Positions 55,366-64,000 of a stretch of DNA of 64,000 bases are shown here, piece after piece. The translations under genes were made by a program, and so were the position numbers. The stretch's first letter is position 1; each line of letters starts with the position of its first letter. The notes beneath the pieces were generated by a model. The model was not told the DNA's origin. It ran no database searches and saw only the letters and a list, made by a program, of their open reading frames with translations. The stretch comes from Microvirga alba (lineage in GTDB: Bacteria > Pseudomonadota > Alphaproteobacteria > Rhizobiales > Beijerinckiaceae), in the NCBI RefSeq assembly GCF_015694465.1, contig NZ_JADQDO010000012.1, forward strand, positions 1-64,000, given 5' to 3'.

Positions 55366-56403
55366 TCAGCGCTGGATTTCCCTCTGCCAGCGGTCGTTCC
55401 AGCCGGAAAGCTGCCCGGCCATGACGCCTTCCTGCAGGAAGCGGAACTCGGTGTCGGCCGGCACCGCTTCCCGCAGCGCCGGCGCGACGTCGGACTGGGT
55501 GTTGATCGGCAGGCAGCCAAGCAGCTGCGCGATCTTCTGCTGCGGCTCCTTGCTGATGGCGAAATCGATGAAGCGGGTCGCCGCCTCGACATTCGCATCC
55601 TTCAGGATGGCGACATTGCTGATGCTGACGGGGATGTAAGGCTTCGCGCAGACGAAGCGGAAATGCGCGCCCGCCTTGCGGGCCGCGAAGTAGTTGGCGA
55701 CCGGGGCGAAGGCCACGACGTCGGCCTCTCCCGATGTCAGCAGGCGGATCTGCTCGGAATCGGAGGTGGTGAAGATCGAGAAGTTGGGCTTCATCTTCTT
55801 CGCCAGCTCGAAGCCCGGATCGACGTTCTTCTCGTCTCCCCCGGCCAGGAGCGCCAGCAGCGCGATGAACATGCCGTTGTAGTTGGCGCCGTAGGGAGCG
55901 CTCACCATGCCTTTCAGGCGCTTGTCGGTGAGGTCCTCCCATTTCGTGATCTCGAACGGGACCGTCTTGGCATTGTAAATGATGCCGTAAGGCAGGCTCC
56001 AGATGCCGACATAGGTGTCGTTGACGACCGCGGCCGGCAGCTGCGAGGCGTTCTTCAGCTGGCCGACGGGGATGGGGCTCAGCAGCCCGTCGTTCTTCGC
56101 GAGCGATGTCGGTGCGATCGCGGAAAACCAGAGATCGGCATCGTTGCGGTTCTTGTTGGCGCGCAGCGAGGCGAGCGTTTCCATGGAGGACGACTGGAGC
56201 TGGATTTCCGACTGGATGCCGGATGCCGCGGCGAAGGGCTCCAGCCACGAGGAACGCATGGCATCCCCGTAGGTACCTCCCCAGGCGATGATTTTGAGAA
56301 GCTTCTTGGCCTGGGCTTGGCTGAAGCCAATCTGGCCCAGATATCCCACCAAGCCGCTGGCGGCGGCGAGCTTGAGGGTGTGGCGGCGACTCAATGTTGT
56401 CAT
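55366..56403 (-). CDS. Periplasmic binding protein of the spermidine/putrescine-type importer
   Basis: 345 residues, SBP_bac_8/PotD type. A Tat-like signal peptide, SRRHTLKLAAASGLVGYLG, with a twin-Arg pair, is cut near SQAQA. AWGGTYGDAM and the later PYGIIYNAKTVPF match polyamine/iron/thiamine-type binding proteins. I chose ATG at 56,403, with GGAGGA four bases upstream; the frame is open 59 codons more. Ligand unknown. Confidence 0.9.
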   Translation of the reverse strand: MTTLSRRHTLKLAAASGLVGYLGQIGFSQAQAKKLLKIIAWGGTYGDAMRSSWLEPFAAASGIQSEIQLQSSSMETLASLRANKNRNDADLWFSAIAPTSLAKNDGLLSPIPVGQLKNASQLPAAVVNDTYVGIWSLPYGIIYNAKTVPFEITKWEDLTDKRLKGMVSAPYGANYNGMFIALLALLAGGDEKNVDPGFELAKKMKPNFSIFTTSDSEQIRLLTSGEADVVAFAPVANYFAARKAGAHFRFVCAKPYIPVSISNVAILKDANVEAATRFIDFAISKEPQQKIAQLLGCLPINTQSDVAPALREAVPADTEFRFLQEGVMAGQLSGWNDRWQREIQR

Positions 56404-56756
56404 TTGCTCCTCCCATGAAGCCACGGTCCCGCTGCGGAGCGGGCGATGTCGCCGTGCCGACGGTCCCAAGCGTTTTGTCCCGGATGTCTTTTTGGTTTTG
56501 TTTCCGATAAGGAATATTCTTTCTTTTGGGATATGCAAGAGAATTCTCGGCGGCCCGTATGGCGCAGCGCGGCTGATCAAGATCGGGCCTGAAACTCGCG
56601 AATCTCGACCGATGTTTGAAGAAGGAGGTTGATGGGCCGCCCCGTCCTCGCCTAATGCATAATCGTCGCATGTATCCGATGCGATAAATTGCGTATTATC
56701 TTGCGATTCGGATATCCGACCGGCGCGCCTCTCTCATTGCAGCGATCCTGTCGGCG
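56404..56756. promoter_or_regulatory. Divergent control region with a candidate operator
   Basis: 353 bp between the importer operon (leftward) and the XRE-cupin regulator (rightward). TATCCGA at 56,673-56,679 and its inverse TCGGATA at 56,708-56,714 lie about 80 and 45 bp ahead of the regulator start. An AT-rich patch (GAATATTC and AGAATTCT, about 56,511-56,545) sits nearer the operon and is a likely promoter. No gene. Confidence 0.4.
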
Positions 56757-57494
56757 ATGAGCGCGCTTTTCCGCAATGTGGATTGTAGACCGATGAAGAT
56801 TGCGGAACATGGCGCGGGTCTTCCCAAGGGCGACGATAGTCCGGCGAGCTCCGAAGGGAGTGCTCGGAGGAAGCGCTCCGTCAGCCCTGGATTTGCCGAG
56901 ATGGAGCGCAGCGACGAGGCGCGGCGCCCATCCGGAACGTCTCTGGGGGAGCGACTGCGGACGATCCGGCATGATCGGAAATGGACGCTGCAGGATGCGA
57001 GCAAGCGAAGTGGAGTCGGTCGCTCGACGCTGTCGAAGATCGAGAACGGGCTGATGTCTCCCACGCTCGACCTCCTCAAGAAGATCACGCGCGGAATGGA
57101 AATCGACCTGGTCGATCTGTTTGATGAACGCCGCCGGGATTTCGAGCCGCGCGGCCGGCGCAGCATCACACGTCGGGGCGAGGGCAAGCTCAACCTCACG
57201 AAGACCTATCGGCACGAATTGCTGGCGACCGATATCTCTCAGAAGCGGATGCTGCCCTTCCGGACGACCATTACCGCCCGCTCGCTCGACGAGTTCGACG
57301 GCTGGGAGAGCCATGACGGCGAGGAGATGCTGATCGTCATCTCCGGGGCGGTCGAGGTGCACACCGAATATTACGCGCCGGCACATCTCGATCAGGGTGA
57401 TGCGATCTATTTCGACAGCCGCATGGGACATTGCGTCGTGTCTGTCGGCGAAGGCGACGCCGAGGTCGTCTGGGTTTCCTCGGGCGCGATGTAG
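56757..57494 (+). CDS. XRE-family regulator with C-terminal cupin domain
   Basis: 245 residues at this start. Helix-turn-helix at about 63-110: LGERLRTIRHDRKWTLQDAS, then GVGRSTLSKIENGLMSPTLD. The C-terminal part (about 165-240, GWESHDGEEMLIVISGAVEV, LDQGDAIYFDSRMGHCVVS) is a cupin_2 sensor. This class typically represses polyamine or amino-acid uptake and catabolism genes, consistent with the divergent Pot-type operon. In-frame ATGs at 56,793 and 56,901 are alternatives; none has a clear ribosome site. Confidence 0.88.
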   Translation: MSALFRNVDCRPMKIAEHGAGLPKGDDSPASSEGSARRKRSVSPGFAEMERSDEARRPSGTSLGERLRTIRHDRKWTLQDASKRSGVGRSTLSKIENGLMSPTLDLLKKITRGMEIDLVDLFDERRRDFEPRGRRSITRRGEGKLNLTKTYRHELLATDISQKRMLPFRTTITARSLDEFDGWESHDGEEMLIVISGAVEVHTEYYAPAHLDQGDAIYFDSRMGHCVVSVGEGDAEVVWVSSGAM

Positions 57495-57608
57495 CTGCGC
57501 CTTGCTCTGACACGCAGGACAGAGAGCCCGGGTCGCAGCTTCACCGCCGGGCCGTGGATTGGCGCCATCCTCCTGATCTGAGCGCGGGTGGCCAGCGCTG
57601 GCTGCCGT

Positions 57609-57815
57609 TTACGGCCGCTCCGGAGCTGGGCGCTTTTCCGAGAGCAATTTTCCGGCAATCGCCCAGTTTTCGCGCGGCTCCTCCTCGAAGATGATCGTCA
57701 CGTCTTCGGGGCGGCAGCCTAAATGCGCCTCCAGCGCAACCGTCAGGGCTGCGGCGGCCTTGGCCTTCTGCTCGTTGTCACGGCCTTCGATCATCGAAAC
57801 GCGCAGCACCGGCAT
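57609..57815 (-). CDS. 4-oxalocrotonate tautomerase-family enzyme
   Basis: 68 residues. After Met removal it starts PVLRVSMIEGRDNEQKAKA, with the catalytic N-terminal Pro; EDVTIIFEEEPRENWAIAG follows the family pattern (length 60-70). Acts on enol/keto intermediates of aromatic or unsaturated acid breakdown. It converges with the XRE gene and is divergent from the lactonase-like gene. Confidence 0.87.
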   Translation of the reverse strand: MPVLRVSMIEGRDNEQKAKAAAALTVALEAHLGCRPEDVTIIFEEEPRENWAIAGKLLSEKRPAPERP

Positions 57816-57963
57816 CTCTCATCCTCCAATCGGCACGGTATGGCGCGAGAATGCGTCGCGCCGGGAGATAGGGTGAGCCCTAAGCGGCTTCTCTATCCCT
57901 TGTAAAGAGAACAAGTTTCTAATAGGAAACTATGGTGTGTATATGAAATGAAAGGCGAGAGTC

Positions 57964-58818
57964 ATGAACTTGTCAGTGCGCGTGCTGAATTTCGGCGACA
58001 TCAGGGGGGACTGGACAGCGCAGCTCGCGGGGCGTCCGCCGGGCCGGCGGGTTCAGACGCCGACCAACGCCTTCCTCATTCTCGGCGGGGAATTCCCGGT
58101 GCTGGTCGATGCCGGCTCCCGCAGCACCGAAGCGCTCACGCGCCTGGGGCTCGGCCTCGAGACGATCTGGGGAGAGGAGCATGGGCTGGAGGCGCAGCTG
58201 GCGCAGCACGGTGTCCGGAAGGAGGACATCGGGATGATCATCCAGACGCATCTGCACGTCGACCACGCCGGCTTTCTCGATCGGTTCCTGATGAGCGTGC
58301 CGGTCATCGTGAATCGCCGGGAGCTCGAATTCGCTTATAGCGGGGTTGGCCGGCTGGATTATGCGCCGGAGGATCTGCACCACGTCGTCGAGCGGCTCTA
58401 TACGCCGGGCGCCCTCGGTTGCCTCGATCTCGCTTTCGGAGAGCGTGCCGAAATCCTGCCGGGCATCAGCGCGGTCTGCCTTGGCGGACACACGCCCGGT
58501 AGCATGGCCGTGGTCGTCGAAACCGATGCCGGCGCCGTCTGCCTCTGCGGCGACGTCGTCTATGACATTCACGGTGCCCTGGTCGAGCGGAGAGGGCAGC
58601 TTAATGCGTTGGAGCCGCAGACCTCCGGCAACTTCGCCACGAGCAGATTGGAAGAGAAGCGCGCGATCAAGCTCGCCGTCAGTCTCGGCCGCTTCCTATA
58701 TCCGTCGCACGATCATTATGGCGGGGTGATCGAGCACGGTCACGTCATCGGCCGCATCGGGCGCATGATTCCCGGCCCGGTGCTTCCGCTTGCCCCGCAA
58801 TACGCGACCGCTCCCTAG
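57964..58818 (+). CDS. Metallo-beta-lactamase-fold hydrolase, lactonase-like
   Basis: 284 residues. Zinc motif THLHVDHAG (His96, His98, Asp100, His101), later GHTPGSM (third His ligand) and CGDVVYD (bridging Asp), then PSHDHYG near the end. This motif set fits the AiiA/AttM group of N-acyl-homoserine lactonases and related lactonases. No signal peptide. A lactone formed in the tautomerase pathway, or a quorum-sensing signal, are both possible; the sequence alone does not decide. A GGCGAGAG precedes the ATG. Confidence 0.85.
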   Translation: MNLSVRVLNFGDIRGDWTAQLAGRPPGRRVQTPTNAFLILGGEFPVLVDAGSRSTEALTRLGLGLETIWGEEHGLEAQLAQHGVRKEDIGMIIQTHLHVDHAGFLDRFLMSVPVIVNRRELEFAYSGVGRLDYAPEDLHHVVERLYTPGALGCLDLAFGERAEILPGISAVCLGGHTPGSMAVVVETDAGAVCLCGDVVYDIHGALVERRGQLNALEPQTSGNFATSRLEEKRAIKLAVSLGRFLYPSHDHYGGVIEHGHVIGRIGRMIPGPVLPLAPQYATAP

Positions 58819-59185
58819 GGGCGTCGGCCCGGAAAGTGGAATGCGGTTTCGAAAATTCGGCAAGCATGGGACCAGCGCAAGGGCACCGTTCTCTTATTCC
58901 GGGGATTTTAGTCAAGCCCTTCGAGCGGCCGTTTCCGTCAGCTCGCGTGATATCACCTGTCGGGTCATGGTTCTCTCCGCGGTCGGCAGACACCGCCGCA
59001 GGATGGGGTCGGAAGCCTCAGCCTCGCCATGTTGCATACGTGGTCAATCTGCTCCCTGAGGATCAGGTCTCAGGCCGCAACGGAGCCCACGCGATGGCTG
59101 CTGCCTCGTCCCGACAAGGGACATCATCCCGCCAGCTCTGGCGGATCTTTCGAGGTGGCTATCTCATGCGGGCTGCCCTTTCTGG
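58819..59185. other. Gap with no supportable gene
   Basis: Several overlapping short frames, none with family motifs or ribosome sites. It ends at the 3' edge of an IS110 relic and may include its non-coding end. Confidence 0.5.
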
Positions 59186-59929
59186 CTAGACCACCGGAAG
59201 TCCGTGTTGTCGCGCCACATCCGATGCAGGATCACCGCCAACTTACGCGTCACCGCTACCGACGCCTTCTTGCCACCTACCTTCTTAGCAAGCCTTCTTA
59301 GCAAGCCGCGTGCCCGAGGCCTTCAACGCAGACCAGCGCGAGACCCGGTTCAGCAGGATTCCGGCCGCCTCAAAGAGGTAGGTTCGTATCAGCGGATCGC
59401 CGCATTTGGATATCCGACCGCTCCGGTCGATCTCGCCCGACTGATAGCGCTCGGGGTCAGACCAAGCTAAGCTCCCACGCCAGAGGACTTCGCGAACCGT
59501 TCTGGTGCATCGATGGCGCTGATATAGGCCAAGGCGACCAGAGAGCCGACACCGGGAGCCGTCATCAGGCGTCGGGCCGCTTGGTCCTGGCGCGCCATTG
59601 CCATGAGACGGCGTGTGAGAATGCCGATTTGCCGGCTGACTGCCTGTAAGGCAGTCAGGAGCGCCTCAATGACATCCCTGAGCGGACCGATCAACCCGAA
59701 CGGTTCGAGCACACCGCGGATCTGATTGGTCAGATCAACCCGCATCTCGACCAGGCGAGCACGCGAGGTGAGAAAGCTTCGGACAAACCTGACTGTCCAA
59801 GCTTTTGACGGTGACCTCGCGATACCAGCCGGTGCGCACGATTTGCGCCAGCCCCAGAGCGTCATTGGGATCGGTCTTGTTCACTTGGAGGGACAGTGGG
59901 CTTGTCACGTTAACCGCCTTTGGACGCAA
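59186..59929 (-). pseudogene. IS110-family transposase relic
   Basis: From right to left: [20 protein letters not shown], a frameshift, [40 protein letters not shown], another shift with a stop, [36 protein letters not shown], and finally TDFRWS and a stop. The first 80 or so codons are missing at the right, where an IS6 element begins. At least three frame breaks: long dead. Confidence 0.85.
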
Positions 59930-59951
59930 TGAGACTTGATTAACGGCGTCG

Positions 59952-60446
59952 TTGGTTCAAGCGGTGGCGCCGATCACGGCTTTCCATTCCGCCACCGCGG
60001 TGAGGCGATGCAGATGCGTGGCAAGGGAGGAGCGGCGCGAACGGGGTGGAACGATGTTGGCGGATCGCCGGAACACCAGAGCAGCTTACCGCTTCTTGCG
60101 AAAAGCCCTGAAGACGATGAGCGCCTACCCACCATCCTCTATCACGACCGACAAACTGGCGTCCTATCCCAAGGCAATCCGGCGTCTGCAAAACGAAGGG
60201 CGGCTGCCGAAAGATGTTGAGCATCGGACGTCGAAGTATTTGAACAACATCATCGAGGCGGATCACGGGGCGCTCAAGCGCCTCATCCGGCCGACGCGCG
60301 GCTTCCAGAGGATGAAAACGGCCTACGCGACTTTGAAGGGCTTTGAGGTCATGCGCATGATCCGACGTGGACACTGCGCCCTGATGCAGCCAGGACCGAC
60401 AGCCGAAATCCGCCTTGTCAATCAGCTGTTCGATCTTGCCGCCTGA
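59952..60446 (+). pseudogene. IS6-family transposase, 3' part
   Basis: Only the C-terminal 130 residues have homology (about 60,055 on): DRRNTRAAYRFLRKALKTM, TTDKLASYPKAIRRLQ with the second Asp, KYLNNIIEADHGALKRLIRP with the Glu, and a normal end in LFDLAA. The right inverted end, CTGCAACAAAGCCG, lies at 60,489-60,502. The N-terminal third is gone. A third clade of IS6 in this window. Confidence 0.85.
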
Positions 60447-60529
60447 CGAAACGCTTCGGGTGGGTTCGGTGTGCCCAACCTAAGTTACTGCAACAAAGCC
60501 GCATAAGCGCGGGATCGATACCGCGCCAG

Positions 60530-60846
60530 AAAGCTCGACTGCCACGCCTGCGCCCTCAAGCCGCTGCTGTCCGAACGCTCCCGCCCGAAAGGTCCTGCGG
60601 TCGATCCACGAGGGCGCTCGAGACATGGCCCGCGACATCGCCACGGCGGATGTCTATGTCATCTAGCGCCGAGAGCGGAAGAAGGTCGAGATGCTGTTCG
60701 CCCACCTCAAGCGCATCCTGAAGTTTGATCGCCTACGACTGCGAGGACCAAACGGCGCCCGCGACGAGTTCCACCTCGCAGCCGCCGCCCAAAACCTCCG
60801 CAAACTCGCAGAGCTGTTCCGAATGCCTATGCCGAAAGCGGCGTGA
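60530..60846 (+). pseudogene. IS1182/IS5-type transposase, C-terminal fragment
   Basis: KLDCHACALKPLLSERS, then in another frame RSIHEGARDMARDIATADVYVI, a stop, and RRERKKVEMLFAHLKRILKF, then after a further shift the DRLRLRGPNGARDEFHLAAA region and NLRKLAELFRMP. This is the C-terminal part of a DDE transposase with the LFAHLKR motif that includes the catalytic Glu context. Broken by a stop and two frameshifts. Confidence 0.75.
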
Positions 60847-61127
60847 GAGGCTACCGCCTCTACTCGTGGGAGTCCATCTGCCGGCTCCGGCTTTCCAATC
60901 GTGCGGTAAGGCGCGTTTCCCGTGCATGCAGGAGCGCAGCAAGAAGCGCGCCTGTCTCGGGAACGCACGCACGCGCGCGTATAACGCATGGCCATTACGC
61001 TGAGCAATTCACCACACACTCTGAGGAAGACCTGCTTTTCTAGCCGGCGCGTCATCATGTTCGAGTTAATGTGACAACACCGCGCCAATCTCCGGCACCT
61101 TTGGATCGAAGCGAGACAGAGCCCTGT

Positions 61128-62780
61128 TCATCGCCTTTCGCGAATGTCGCTCAGTGTGCGGGTCGGCGTGATTGCCTCGGGATCAAGCTTGATATCGATG
61201 ATCGCGGGCTTGCCGCTGTTGCGCGCACGTTCGAAGGCCGGGGCGAACTCCGCGGTCTCATGCACGGTCTCGCCATGTCCGCCATAGGCGCGGGCAAGCG
61301 CTGCGAAATCTGGATTCCTAAGATCCGTCGCCTCGACGCGGCCGGGATATTCGCGCTCCTGGTGCATGCGTATTGTACCGTAGATGCCGTTGTTAACGAC
61401 GATAACGACAATCGGCAGGCCATATTGAACGGCGGTGGCGAACTCCTGTCCGTTCATCAGGAAGCAGCCATCGCCAGCGAACGCGATCACTTCCCGATCA
61501 GGAAAAAGACCCTTGGCCGCGACTGCGGCGGGGGTGCCGTAGCCCATCGAACCTGAGGTGGGTGCGCCTTGCGTGGCGAAGCGACGAAAGCGGTGGAACC
61601 GATGCACCCAGGTGGCGTAGTTGCCTGCACCGTTGGTCAGAATTGCATCGTCCGGCAGGACCTCTTCCAGCCAGTTCATGATAGGCCCCATCTGAACGGC
61701 ACCAGGGCCGGTGAGTGGCGGCGTTGACCATTCGAGATAGGCCGCATGAAGCGCTTTGGCGACATCTGCCCATGCCGGCCTCACGGCAGGCTCGCGTCTT
61801 GCAAAGGCTTCGACAAAGGCCGCGGGTGATGCGTGAATGGCGAGCGTCGGGCGATAGACGCGCCCCAGCTCGTGGGCATCGGCATGAACATGGATCAGCG
61901 TCTGGTTGGGGTAGGGACTCTTTATCAGCGTGTAGTTGGAAGATGGCATCTCGCTGAAACGGCCGCCAACGAGCAACACGACGTCCGCTTCCTTGATCGC
62001 CTTGGCAAGCTTTGGGTTGACGCCAATGCCGATGTCGCCGGCGTAATTCTCATGCAGATGGTCGAACAGCATCTGGCGCCGGAAGGACACGCCGACGGGC
62101 AACGCCCAGGCTTTCGAAATCCTCTTCATCCGCTCGACAGCCTCGGCATTCCAGCGTGTGCCACCGAGAATGACGAAGGGGCGCTCTGCATCGTTGAGCA
62201 GTGCTTCCAGTTTCGCGATCTCTTCCTCACCGGGCCTGGTCTCAACCGGTATTGCTGGCAGCGCGACGGTCGTCGTCTCGACTTGACTGGTCAGCATGTC
62301 CTCAGGAAGTGACACGACAACCGGGCCCGGTCGACCGGAGGTTGCGATCGAAAAAGCCCGCGTCACCAATTCAGGAATACGCGCGGCATCGTCGATCTCG
62401 ACCACCCATTTGGCGATGTCGCCGAAGAAAGCTCGATAGTTTACTTCCTGGAAGGCCTCGCGCTCCTTGGCATGGCTCGCAACCTGGCCGATGAACAGAA
62501 TCATCGGGACTGAGTCCTGCATGGAGATGTGGACGCCGGCGGATGCATTGGTTGCCCCCGGACCCCGCGTGACGAAGCAGATGCCAGGCTTGCCGGTGAG
62601 CCGCCCGTAGCAGTCGGCCATCATCGCGGCACCACCTTCCTGCCGGCAGACAATCCTTTCGATCTTGGAATCGTGGAGTGCGTCGAGCACGGCAAGATAC
62701 GACTCGCCGGGCACGCAGTAGATGCGGTCGACCCCGTTCGCTTCGAGCGAGTCGACGATCAGTTGTCCGCCACTCTTCAT
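61128..62780 (-). CDS. Thiamine-diphosphate-dependent enzyme, acetolactate synthase-like
   Basis: About 550 residues, three-domain ThDP fold. The activating Glu lies in CRQEGGAAMMADCYGRLTG (about residue 48), the middle domain follows, and the cofactor motif GDGCFLMNGQEFATAVQ ... IVVIVVNN (about 435-465) is in the C-terminal domain. Closest in layout to acetolactate synthase large-subunit paralogs and related decarboxylases; the product is uncertain. GGAG lies upstream of the ATG at 62,780. It follows the aconitase gene by 96 bases on the same strand, so the two may be co-expressed. Confidence 0.9.
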   Translation of the reverse strand: MKSGGQLIVDSLEANGVDRIYCVPGESYLAVLDALHDSKIERIVCRQEGGAAMMADCYGRLTGKPGICFVTRGPGATNASAGVHISMQDSVPMILFIGQVASHAKEREAFQEVNYRAFFGDIAKWVVEIDDAARIPELVTRAFSIATSGRPGPVVVSLPEDMLTSQVETTTVALPAIPVETRPGEEEIAKLEALLNDAERPFVILGGTRWNAEAVERMKRISKAWALPVGVSFRRQMLFDHLHENYAGDIGIGVNPKLAKAIKEADVVLLVGGRFSEMPSSNYTLIKSPYPNQTLIHVHADAHELGRVYRPTLAIHASPAAFVEAFARREPAVRPAWADVAKALHAAYLEWSTPPLTGPGAVQMGPIMNWLEEVLPDDAILTNGAGNYATWVHRFHRFRRFATQGAPTSGSMGYGTPAAVAAKGLFPDREVIAFAGDGCFLMNGQEFATAVQYGLPIVVIVVNNGIYGTIRMHQEREYPGRVEATDLRNPDFAALARAYGGHGETVHETAEFAPAFERARNSGKPAIIDIKLDPEAITPTRTLSDIRERR

Positions 62781-62876
62781 GGTTTTAAAAACTCCAGTCC
62801 AGAAGGGATGCGCCATCGGTAGGGGCGGTGTGACTCCGCACCGAGGACCTTTGGCGGACAGGCGAGGCGATAAACC

Positions 62877-64000
62877 TCAGGAGGGCACTGAGCCTTGTGA
62901 CCCTGTTTCAGCGATCTCGTTCAGCGCAGCCTGGAACATGCCTCCGCCGGCGAGAAGGGACGCTTCTGCGTCGGAACGGATATCGACCCTGATATTGAAG
63001 GTCGCGATTGTGCCATCACGGCGCTCGGCCCGTACACGTGCAGTCGTGCCCTGCTCAATCGCCGCAGAAAGATCGTCGATATCGTAGGTCTCGCTGCCGT
63101 CCAGGCGGAGCTCGACCGGTCCTTCGCCTTGGCCAAAAAGAAGAGGAACAATACCCAGGCCTATCAGATTCGAACGATGGATGCGCTCGAACGACTTCGC
63201 GATCACAGCCCTTACGCCCAACAGAGCGGGCCCCTTTGCAGCCCAATCTCTGCTGCTGCCGACGCCGAAATCATTTCCCGCCAGAATGATGAGAGGCACG
63301 CCCCGCACGCGATAGGTCTCGCTGGCGTCGTAAAATGACGTCAACTCGCCATCTGGCCAGAGTTTTGTCCACCAGCCCTCTCGGTCGGGGACAATGTGAT
63401 TTTGAATTCGCACGTTCGCATATGTGGCGCGGGCCATGACTTCGTGATTTCCCCGCCGGCCAACATAGGTGTTGAAGTCCGGCTTCGAAATTCCGATCGA
63501 TTGCAAATATTGGCCGGCGGGACTGTCGAGCAGAATTTCACCGCCAGGCGAGATATGATCTGTCGTGAGTCCATCGCCGAACAGGCCAAGCACCCGGGCG
63601 CCACGGATGGACCCCTCGCTGTTAGATCCGCTTGGCATCCGATCGAGAAATGGGGGCTCGAGAATGTAGGCTGAAGCAAGATCCCAAGGGAATAGTTCTC
63701 CCTCGGGCGCTTCGAGCTTTCGCCAGGCTGCTAAGGACGGTACGGCACCGCGGCTCTTGAAAACCTCCGGTGTGACGTACTTTTTTACCATATCATCGAC
63801 CAACTCGTCTGTCGGCCACAGGTCGCATAGATAAACTGGCTCGCCAGTCACATCTGCGCCTATAGGGTCGTTCTCAATGTCGATGTTCACCTTGCCAGCC
63901 AAAGCATACGCAACGACCAGAGCAGGAGAACACAAATAGCTCGCATCCAACATCGGATGAATGCGGCCGTCGAAGTTACGGTTGCTGGACAGCACGGCGA
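62877..64000 (-). CDS. acnA: Aconitate hydratase (AcnA-type), C-terminal part, cut by the window edge
   Basis: The visible 374 codons cover the end of domains 1-3 and all of domain 4: SSNRNFDGRIHPMLDASYL, GDGLTTDHISPGGEI, NTYVGRRGNHEVM, FGVGSSRDWAAKGP (active-site Ser loop) and GLGIVPLLF. The cluster-binding cysteines lie upstream, beyond the right edge. A second aconitase-like enzyme beside a ThDP enzyme could be a pathway-specific isomerase (for instance for methylcitrate- or tricarballylate-like acids) and not the citrate-cycle enzyme; this is a guess. Confidence 0.88.
   Translation of the reverse strand, partial: AVLSSNRNFDGRIHPMLDASYLCSPALVVAYALAGKVNIDIENDPIGADVTGEPVYLCDLWPTDELVDDMVKKYVTPEVFKSRGAVPSLAAWRKLEAPEGELFPWDLASAYILEPPFLDRMPSGSNSEGSIRGARVLGLFGDGLTTDHISPGGEILLDSPAGQYLQSIGISKPDFNTYVGRRGNHEVMARATYANVRIQNHIVPDREGWWTKLWPDGELTSFYDASETYRVRGVPLIILAGNDFGVGSSRDWAAKGPALLGVRAVIAKSFERIHRSNLIGLGIVPLLFGQGEGPVELRLDGSETYDIDDLSAAIEQGTTARVRAERRDGTIATFNIRVDIRSDAEASLLAGGGMFQAALNEIAETGSQGSVPS

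Noticed and set aside
55313..56671. 452-codon minus-strand frame overlapping the polyamine-type binding protein
   Set aside because: Runs in another frame of a gene with a signal peptide and binding-protein motifs; Arg-rich shadow sequence.

Overview
The window is high-GC DNA from an alphaproteobacterium, most likely of the order Hyphomicrobiales (rhizobia, Bosea and relatives). The evidence is a MucR/Ros-family regulator, an HcnABC/opine-oxidase-type three-subunit dehydrogenase, many amino-acid and peptide ABC transporters, a Hyphomicrobiales-style intergenic palindrome and abundant IS6 and IS110 elements. I see no rRNA, tRNA, CRISPR array or replication origin. It reads as an accessory, catabolism-rich region (chromosomal island or large plasmid) that insertion sequences have worn down from about 39 to 61 kb.

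Layout. 0-2.3 kb: no supportable gene. 2.3-6.8 kb: an M20 amidohydrolase, a small exported protein, selD, and a sugar kinase coupled to a D-lyxose-type isomerase. 6.8-7.5 kb: a perfect 12-bp inverted repeat and a decayed copper-chaperone remnant. 7.5-26.9 kb: a nitrogen-compound catabolic island with an aldehyde dehydrogenase, a bicupin, an M20 hydrolase, a domain-only AraC regulator, three FAD/[2Fe-2S] dehydrogenase subunits, a GNAT acetyltransferase, an MFS exporter with a truncated GntR, a DAO-family oxidase, a five-gene dipeptide-type ABC importer, an agmatinase-family ureohydrolase, a NodB-type deacetylase and a LysR regulator. 27.0-31.0 kb: a polar-amino-acid ABC importer in one operon with three tandem DUF3830-like genes. 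31.4-36.2 kb: a Doc toxin/antitoxin pair, then a two-gene SbcD/SbcC-like nuclease-ATPase module that ends in a clear terminator hairpin.

36.3-41.2 kb: an Lrp/AsnC regulator divergent from a diaminopropionate-ammonia-lyase-like enzyme and a third M20 hydrolase; facing them are a DoeB-like deacylase and an amino-acid ABC ATPase beheaded by an IS6 element. 41.2-52.5 kb: IS6 and IS110 copies in all states of decay, with islands of real genes between them (a truncated zinc-ribbon protein, a small exported protein, mucR, a Crp/Fnr regulator, a soluble chemotaxis transducer, a DUF6173-like protein). 52.5-58.8 kb: a spermidine/putrescine-type ABC importer, a divergent XRE-cupin regulator, a tautomerase and a lactonase-like metallo-beta-lactamase. 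59.2-60.8 kb: three nested IS remnants. 61.1-64 kb: a thiamine-diphosphate enzyme and an aconitase cut by the window edge.

How it fits together: most intact genes import, deacylate, deaminate or oxidise small nitrogen compounds (amino-acid derivatives, opine-like or guanidino compounds, polyamines), each block with its own local regulator. The most unusual parts are the triple DUF3830-like/ABC operon and the SbcC-like ATPase, which has a beta-rich segment where a zinc hook would be expected.
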